A stretch of 8,895 bases of DNA from Candidatus Fermentibacterota bacterium (GTDB lineage Bacteria; Fermentibacterota; Fermentibacteria; Fermentibacterales; Fermentibacteraceae): contig JAKLEF010000069.1 in assembly GCA_022703195.1 (NCBI GenBank), forward strand, positions 1 through 8,895. The letters run 5' to 3'. The stretch's first letter is position 1; each line of letters begins with the position of its first letter. Made by a program: the position numbers and the translations under genes. The notes under the pieces were generated by a model. It ran no database searches, was not told where the DNA came from, and saw only the letters and a list, made by a program, of their open reading frames with translations. Positions 4,554-8,895 of the stretch are shown one piece after another.

Positions 4554-5862
4554 GTGGAACCATCCTCAGAACGCCGATCAGAAGGCCTTCCACGTCAGAA
4601 GGTCTCATGCCCGGGATGAGAGCGGCCTCCCCCATGTTCGCCGGGCGGGCCTTCTGGAGCCTCTCCCTCGATTCCCAGCTTATCCCGTCGATGCCGGAGA
4701 AGTCCTCCACGCACGAGAGATCGACCGATGACATCCTCTCCACCTCACGCATCCTGCCCTCGGCACGCCTCACGTGTCCCATGTATCTCTCGTCGAGTGC
4801 AGCTGTGAAGACGACGCCCGGGTCGAGCGCCGCCAGCCTCCCGCTCATCGCGCCGAGTGATCCCACGTCGAACTCGGTCACTCTGCACATGTCCGCCAGC
4901 AGCCTGCCTCCGGCACGCTCCGTATTCAGGACGGTCCGCGCCTCTTCGAGCTGCCGCTCCATCATCCTTAGCCTCGCTTCGTCACCGGGCCGTGACAGCC
5001 CCGATGAAACCGCCCGGGCGAGCAGCCTTGCCTCGGCATTGTCCTGTCTCAGGTGGAGCCGGTTCGAAGCCCTGGAGGAGAAGAGGCGGTAAGGCTCCTC
5101 CAGGTTGCTTCCGGCTATGTCCTCGATCATCACGCCAATGAACGACTCGCTTCCCTGCGGTCTGAAGCGACCGACGTCCCCCGCCGCGGAACCGGCGGCG
5201 CTTGCTCCCGCCACCAGTCCGAGGCCCGCTGCCTCTTCGTATCCAGATGTGCCGCAGACCTGGCCCGCAAGGAAGACATTGTCCGTTCCCGCCAGCCTCA
5301 GGTCCCTCCCGATGCATTCCCCCGGGAAGTACCCGTACTCCACGGCGTAGCCCCATGATGCGACAACAGCCCGTCCGCATCCGGGGAGCGACCTTATCAT
5401 CTCGATCTGCGCGCTCCTCGGAAGGCTCGTTGACATGCCCCCTGCGTAGACCAGCCTTCCGCCCATGCCCATCGGTTCCAGGAACACGGGATGTTCGAGA
5501 CGGTCCGGAAACCTTGCGGCCTTGTCCTCGAAGCTCGGGCAGTACCGCGGCCCTCTGCCGCCGATCGACCCGTCGAAGAGCGGCGATCCGTCGATGCCGG
5601 ACCTCGCGGCGTCGATCGCGCGGCTCCCAGCCCTTGTAGTGAAGCAGACGGCCCTCCTGTCGCTGAATCGCGCACCACCCCGTGACGAGAACCGCCAGCA
5701 TGCACCCTCCTCGACCTGCTGCTCGACGGCGTCGTAGTCTATCGATCCTGCCAGCAGCCTCGGTGGAGTCCCCGTCTTGAAGCGTTCCACGTGGAAACCT
5801 CTGCCGGAAGGTGCGCGCAGAGGCGATCCGAGGACTTGTCGCCGGCCCTTCCTCCGCTCCAT
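4531..5862 (-). CDS. mnmG: MnmG (GidA) C-terminal fragment, downstream of a frameshift
   Basis: This frame encodes the last about 420 residues of tRNA uridine-5-carboxymethylaminomethyl modification enzyme MnmG. An ATG at 5862 nominally opens it, but family sequence only begins near 5800 (GFHVERFKTGTPPR), so the first about 20 residues are an out-of-frame reading. Conserved segments follow: RYCPSFEDK with the family's reactive cysteine, GMSTSLP, FLAGQVCGTSGYEEAA of the second FAD-binding region, then SSRASNRLHLRQDNAEARL, and the C-terminal GISWESRERLQKARP and GLLIGVL, part of the helical region that contacts MnmE and tRNA. There are no internal stops and no visible decay. Alone it lacks the nucleotide-binding N-terminus and would not be functional. 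It overlaps rsmG by 23 bases. Confidence 0.9.
   Translation of the reverse strand: MERRKGRRQVLGSPLRAPSGRGFHVERFKTGTPPRLLAGSIDYDAVEQQVEEGACWRFSSRGGARFSDRRAVCFTTRAGSRAIDAARSGIDGSPLFDGSIGGRGPRYCPSFEDKAARFPDRLEHPVFLEPMGMGGRLVYAGGMSTSLPRSAQIEMIRSLPGCGRAVVASWGYAVEYGYFPGECIGRDLRLAGTDNVFLAGQVCGTSGYEEAAGLGLVAGASAAGSAAGDVGRFRPQGSESFIGVMIEDIAGSNLEEPYRLFSSRASNRLHLRQDNAEARLLARAVSSGLSRPGDEARLRMMERQLEEARTVLNTERAGGRLLADMCRVTEFDVGSLGAMSGRLAALDPGVVFTAALDERYMGHVRRAEGRMREVERMSSVDLSCVEDFSGIDGISWESRERLQKARPANMGEAALIPGMRPSDVEGLLIGVLRMVPRGTKTGA
4547..4560. promoter_or_regulatory. parS: parS site 1 (ParB-binding palindrome)
   Basis: GTTCCACGTGGAAC is a perfect 14-bp palindrome that matches the known bacterial parS core (TGTTYCACGTGRAACA type) at all 14 inner positions; only the outermost T/A pair is replaced by C/C. 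It lies in the 3' end of mnmG and its central CACGTG contains the proposed GTG start of rsmG. parA and parB are in the same operon, as is usual for chromosomal parS near the origin. Confidence 0.88.
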
Positions 5863-6356
5863 CTCTCACGTCCCCGGAAAAGAACGGCTCCGAGAAACGT
5901 GCCGGCCGCGACGACGGCAGACCTGAAACAGATGGCGCCCCCCGCAGAGAGCACCGCCGACACCGCCCTGTCGCCCGCCCATCGGAACTGCTCCACCTCG
6001 CCCTCGACGACCTCGACTCCGGATGACCTGAGAGCCCTTCTCACGAAAGAGGAGTATGCTCTCCCGTCGCACTGGACACGGGGTCCCCAGACCGCCGGCC
6101 CCCTGCTCCTGTTGAGCATCCTGAACTGGACCGAGGCGAAATCGGCCGCTTCGCCCATCACACCGCCGAGCGCGTCTATCTCCCGTACAAGGGTGCCCTT
6201 CGCAACGCCTCCCACCGACGGGTTGCACGAGAGCATCCCTATCCTCGCGGCGTTCATCGTCACCATTGCGGTACGCGCACCCATCCTGGCGGCCGCCAGG
6301 GCCGCCTCGGCCCCTGCGTGACCGCCACCGATCACCAGGACATCGGTATCGGTCAT
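5739..6356 (-). CDS. mnmG: MnmG (GidA) N-terminal fragment, upstream of a frameshift
   Basis: MnmG with MnmE installs the (carboxymethyl)aminomethyl group on wobble U34 of certain tRNAs, using FAD and methylene-tetrahydrofolate. This frame holds the FAD-binding start (DVLVIGGGHAGAEAAL, Gly 10, 12, 15), then SCNPSVGGVAKGTLVREIDA (Cys 44), LNRSRGPAVWGPR, and VVAAGTFLGAVL followed by SGGRAGD. It goes out of register near 5805 and ends about 20 residues later at 5739. Joining it to the next frame with one added base gives about 608 residues, the normal MnmG length (about 620), and an ungapped fit across the junction. ATG 6356 is preferred because it overlaps the mnmE stop (ATGA) and begins directly before the FAD motif; a GTG four codons earlier (6368) is also possible. 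Confidence 0.9.
   Translation of the reverse strand: MTDTDVLVIGGGHAGAEAALAAARMGARTAMVTMNAARIGMLSCNPSVGGVAKGTLVREIDALGGVMGEAADFASVQFRMLNRSRGPAVWGPRVQCDGRAYSSFVRRALRSSGVEVVEGEVEQFRWAGDRAVSAVLSAGGAICFRSAVVAAGTFLGAVLFRGRERWSGGRAGDKSSDRLCAHLPAEVSTWNASRRGLHRGCWQDR
5784..5797. promoter_or_regulatory. parS: parS site 2 (ParB-binding palindrome, one mismatch)
   Basis: GTTCCACGTGGAAA matches the 14-bp parS core at 13 positions, with a perfect 12-bp palindrome TTCCACGTGGAA. It is 1237 bp from site 1, centre to centre, inside mnmG, where it encodes part of the conserved FHVERF segment just before KTGTPPR. Two such 12-bp palindromes in one 9-kb operon that also encodes ParB are very unlikely by chance. 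It lies a few bases downstream, in the direction of transcription, of the mnmG frameshift. Confidence 0.8.
5800..5810 (-). other. Frameshift site in mnmG (one base missing)
   Basis: Upstream the frame gives SSDRLCAHL; downstream the next frame gives GRGFHVERFKTG. Known MnmG proteins run through this segment without a break (from memory, the B. subtilis protein has LSEHLEELGF before VRFKTG), with the same number of residues if one base is added here. The minus-strand sequence is CTTCCGGCAGAGG; a lost G in the GG pair would explain it. No heptameric slippery sequence is present, so programmed frameshifting is unlikely. A sequencing or assembly error, or a recent mutation, is most probable. Confidence 0.85.
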
Positions 6357-7594
6357 TTCCCCACGCACATCCTGCCCAGGGCACGCTCCACCGCTATCCC
6401 TACTCCCTCTCCCCTGTCCATGCAGCAGTTCAGTTCCCTCAGCGCTTCTGCAACGCTCTCTGCCGCCAGCGCGAGCTCCCGGGCCGACAGTGCCCGAGAT
6501 GCCTCATCGATCCTTGCTTCGATCGAGCCCGCGATCGTTGTGAGCAGGCCTCCGGGCCCGGCACCTGCGATCGCCTTACCGAGCTCGTCTATCCCCTCTC
6601 CCGTGACGGAGCTGACAGGGAGCCACTCTCCCCCGACCTCGTCGCACCTGCTGGCAACCCTGACGATCCTGCCCGCGGCTTCCGCGAGGCCCCGCCCCGG
6701 CTCCTCACCCGAACCCGGGCTCATCCAGACCACCACGTCCCCGGTGCCGATCATCCCGAGCGAGATCCGGAGAGCCTCGGCATCCGCCCCACCCGTCTCT
6801 CCATCCCTGAACCCGGGGGTATCGAACAGCTCCACCCGCCTTCCGCCGATCAGGGTGATGCAGGAGGCCCCGTCCCTTGTGGTTCCCGCCTCGTCGGACA
6901 CCACCGCTCTCTCGGCGCCCGCCAGCCTGTTGAAGAGCGTCGACTTGCCGGAGTTGACCGGGCCTGCCAGAAAGACCCTCACCGGTCCCTCGGCCTTTTC
7001 CGAGCCCTCCCGGAACAGGCGTGCCCTTTGCAGCGCCTGCTCCAGGCACTCTTCCAGGTGGAGCCGGTGTTCGTCGATCTCGTCGGGGAACTCGACGGCG
7101 GCTTCTATCAGCTCCGCCGATCGTTCGAGGGACTCCGCCAGGCGCGTGCCAAGATCCCCGAGCGCGCCTCCCGCCCGGCCGTCTTCGCTGCCTCTCCCCC
7201 AGAGGGATGCGAGCCCGATCACTTCGAGCGGGGAGATCCTGCCGGAAAGATATGCACGCCTCGTGAACTCGCCGGGCAGCGACGGTCTCGCTCCGAGTGA
7301 GAGCATGCCCGCCAGCAGGCCGTCGACGATCTCCCGGGCTCCCGGGCAGACGACGTCGACCATCTCCTCGCCGGTGTAGCTCCTGCCGGACGGCCACGAG
7401 AAAGCCACGGCATCCGCGCCCTGCGCAGCACCCGGAATCGGGGCGACGGCCCTCCGCATCCCCGAGAGCCTGCCCTCTTCAAGATCGAGCAGCTCCTCGA
7501 CTATCGCCGCACAGCCTTCGCCGCTCATCCTCAACAGCGCCAGCGCGGAATCCCCCGGGGGGGTGGCCAGGGCGGCTATCACCTCTCCGGGCAA
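6353..7594 (-). CDS. mnmE: tRNA modification GTPase MnmE (TrmE)
   Basis: A 413-residue GTPase, the partner of MnmG in wobble-uridine modification. The N-terminal tetrahydrofolate-binding domain shows IAALATPPGDSALALLRMSG (6-25), SYTGEEM (72-78) and GEFTRRAYLSGRISPLE (108-124). The G domain has G1 GPVNSGKST (211-219, with the Asn expected to bind K+), G2 GTTRD (237-241), G3 DTPG (258-261) and G5-like SSVTGEG (328-334). G4 is unusual: SRCD (315-318) in place of NKxD. The C-terminus is CVGK with the conserved cysteine (Cys 410). The protein is about 40 residues shorter than E. coli MnmE, partly between G3 and G4. The start is TTG 7594, with AGGGAG just upstream and the family N-terminus a few residues later; GTG 7582 is an alternative. 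The gene follows yidC by 12 bases and overlaps mnmG by ATGA. Confidence 0.94.
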   Translation of the reverse strand: MPGEVIAALATPPGDSALALLRMSGEGCAAIVEELLDLEEGRLSGMRRAVAPIPGAAQGADAVAFSWPSGRSYTGEEMVDVVCPGAREIVDGLLAGMLSLGARPSLPGEFTRRAYLSGRISPLEVIGLASLWGRGSEDGRAGGALGDLGTRLAESLERSAELIEAAVEFPDEIDEHRLHLEECLEQALQRARLFREGSEKAEGPVRVFLAGPVNSGKSTLFNRLAGAERAVVSDEAGTTRDGASCITLIGGRRVELFDTPGFRDGETGGADAEALRISLGMIGTGDVVVWMSPGSGEEPGRGLAEAAGRIVRVASRCDEVGGEWLPVSSVTGEGIDELGKAIAGAGPGGLLTTIAGSIEARIDEASRALSARELALAAESVAEALRELNCCMDRGEGVGIAVERALGRMCVGK

Positions 7595-7606
7595 GGCTCC
7601 CTCATC

Positions 7607-8895
7607 TCACTTCGCGCGCCTCTCCACCGCCTGTACGGCGGGTACGGCCTTGGCCTTGGGCACGAGCTTCTGTTCCGCAATCGACAGGATGTTGTTCACG
7701 AACCAGTAGAGGGAGAGTCCGGCCGGGAACTTCATGAAGAACCACGTCATCATCACGGGCATGATGTATGCCATGCTCTTCTGCGACGGGTCGGTCACCG
7801 AGGTCTTCTGCTGGTAGAACATCGCCGCGCCCATCAGCACGGGGAGAAGACCTATCCCGGGCATGCCCAGCACGCTGGTCCCGAACGGGATCAGGATCTC
7901 GGGCCTGGACAGGTCGGTGATCCAGAGGACGAATCCGGCTCCCCGCAGGTCCACCGAGTTCTCGAGCACGCGGTACAGCGCGAAGAAGATCGGCATCTGG
8001 AGTATGAGCGGCAGGCAGCCTCCCAGGGGGTTCACCCCGTTCTCCTTGTAGAGCTTCGACAGCTCCTGCCTCTGGCGCATGGGATCGTTCGCGTACTTCT
8101 TCTGCAGCTCGATCACCAGGGGCTGCATCGACTGCATCCTCTTCATCGACCGGCTGCTGTGTATCGAGAGCGGCATGAGGGCCAGCTTCATCACGACCGA
8201 CAGGATCACTATGCGCACGCCCCAGTTCGACGCGAACGACAGCACGGTGGTGATGAAGAGATAGATCAGCTTCCCTATCCACCTGATGACCGGCCATCCG
8301 AAGTCGACGAGGTTGTCCGTGCGCGATCCGAGGGCGTGCAGCCTCCCGTAGTCCACGGGGCCGGCATATACCCTGATGTCGCCGCCCTCCAGCGTGACCC
8401 TCGGAGACTGGGCCGGATCGCTCGAGAACGCGTACCCGTCCCTGCGCGACCCATCGCAGGGCATCATCAGCACGGTGAAGTACCTCGACCTCGCGGCCGC
8501 CCAGAGCACCCTGCCGAGCGCCAGCTCCTCGTCGAGGCTGCCTGGCTTCTTCGACCTGCTCTTCTCGGCGAACCACGCCGCACTGAAGTACCTCGAGGGA
8601 TCGGTGACGGTCTCGGTCGCGGGGATGGCTCCCTGGGTGACTGTGAATGCGTCCGCTCCGGTGTCCGTGATCTCGAAGACATAGCTCCCGGGATGGAACG
8701 TGTATGTGCGCTCCCGGCCGCCCTCCGCCGTCATCGTTATCTCGACGTCACCCGATGCGACGACGGCAGCGGGGCATCCGCACTCGAACTCCACAGGTCC
8801 GGCCTGTCCCACAGCCTCGAACCAGGGTTCGTTCACCAGTTCGATCGGCCCGTCTGCGCCTTCCGTTAGGTTGCGCCATGACGGCATGACCCACG
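7607..8895 (-). CDS. yidC: Membrane protein insertase YidC, N-terminus outside the window
   Basis: YidC inserts and folds inner-membrane proteins, alone or with SecYEG. The frame stays open through the right edge without a stop, so the ATG at 8887 is probably internal and the first membrane segment is missing. The visible part begins within the large non-membrane (periplasmic) domain, followed by the insertase core: a membrane segment around WGVRIVILSVVMKLALMPL (with Lys where E. coli has the groove Arg), the SRSMKRMQSMQP cytoplasmic helices, YKENGVNPLGGCLPLILQMP, and the final hydrophobic segments ending in FPAGLSLYWFVNNILSIAEQ. The large domain marks the Gram-negative long form. The basic C-tail is short. 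No jag gene follows; mnmE starts 12 bases after the stop. The yidC-mnmE-mnmG order is typical of origin regions. Confidence 0.95.
   Translation of the reverse strand, partial: WVMPSWRNLTEGADGPIELVNEPWFEAVGQAGPVEFECGCPAAVVASGDVEITMTAEGGRERTYTFHPGSYVFEITDTGADAFTVTQGAIPATETVTDPSRYFSAAWFAEKSRSKKPGSLDEELALGRVLWAAARSRYFTVLMMPCDGSRRDGYAFSSDPAQSPRVTLEGGDIRVYAGPVDYGRLHALGSRTDNLVDFGWPVIRWIGKLIYLFITTVLSFASNWGVRIVILSVVMKLALMPLSIHSSRSMKRMQSMQPLVIELQKKYANDPMRQRQELSKLYKENGVNPLGGCLPLILQMPIFFALYRVLENSVDLRGAGFVLWITDLSRPEILIPFGTSVLGMPGIGLLPVLMGAAMFYQQKTSVTDPSQKSMAYIMPVMMTWFFMKFPAGLSLYWFVNNILSIAEQKLVPKAKAVPAVQAVERRAK

Noticed and set aside
4588..4600. TTCCACGT half-palindrome beside parS site 1
   Set aside because: Only the left half matches; the right half (CAGAA) is not symmetric, so it is probably coincidental coding sequence.
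4860..4873. ATCCCACGTCGAAC as a third parS site
   Set aside because: It matches 11 of 14 core positions, but the central CACGTG is broken, and central positions are critical for ParB recognition.
5795..5815. Programmed -1 frameshifting in mnmG
   Set aside because: No slippery heptamer of the X XXY YYZ type and no obvious upstream Shine-Dalgarno stimulator; MnmG is not known to need frameshifting.
7602..8576. 324-codon minus-strand frame overlapping yidC
   Set aside because: It is an out-of-frame reading of yidC, with a skewed Arg/Ala/Glu composition and no membrane segments or known motifs.
1..8895. Mobile element, CRISPR array, tRNA or origin of replication
   Set aside because: No transposase, integrase, regularly spaced repeats, tRNA-like fold or DnaA-box cluster could be seen; the gene order argues that the origin is nearby but outside.

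Overview
The window is a GC-rich (by eye above 60%), gene-dense bacterial chromosomal segment. The minus strand carries the classic origin-proximal block yidC - mnmE - mnmG - rsmG - parA - parB, so the replication origin is probably beyond the right-hand edge (dnaA/rpmH/rnpA side). That location is inferred; no dnaA or DnaA-box cluster is visible. YidC is the long type with a large non-membrane domain before the insertase core, which points to a two-membrane (Gram-negative type) cell. A clostridial-type 2[4Fe-4S] ferredoxin suggests anaerobic metabolism. I cannot assign a phylum from sequence alone.

Left part, plus strand (1-1358): the 3' part of a formyltransferase gene, then a DUF3473-type NodB polysaccharide deacetylase. 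The pair looks like the end of a surface-polysaccharide locus. Between them lies an unusual 49-bp exact direct repeat that duplicates the start of the deacetylase gene and creates a 29-codon reading frame overlapping both neighbours. A strong GC hairpin (1364-1388) ends this unit.

Middle (1415-2269): a 55-residue ferredoxin on the minus strand with its own near-consensus promoter; a divergent 100-residue unknown gene on the plus strand; and, meeting it tail to tail at a shared CTAG, an 88-residue unknown gene that ends the minus-strand operon. The two unknown proteins resemble each other (12 of 27 identical residues without gaps over the C-terminal helix), so they appear to be convergent paralogues.

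Right part, minus strand (2003-8895): an apparent seven-gene operon with very tight packing. yidC is followed after 12 bases by mnmE (TTG start); mnmE/mnmG overlap by ATGA; mnmG/rsmG overlap by 23 bases; rsmG/parA overlap by ATGA; parA and parB are 43 bases apart; parB overlaps the small gene by 8 bases. It joins membrane protein insertion (YidC), tRNA wobble-uridine modification (MnmE-MnmG), 16S rRNA methylation (RsmG) and chromosome segregation (ParA-ParB). Two parS-like ParB-binding palindromes lie inside the operon, one across the rsmG start codon and one inside mnmG. mnmG is broken by an apparent one-base deletion about 10 bases from the second parS site. Both halves keep the family's conserved motifs, so this is either a very recent lesion or a sequence error.

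I saw no tRNA, rRNA, CRISPR array, insertion sequence or phage gene. No stretch over 300 bases is without a gene.
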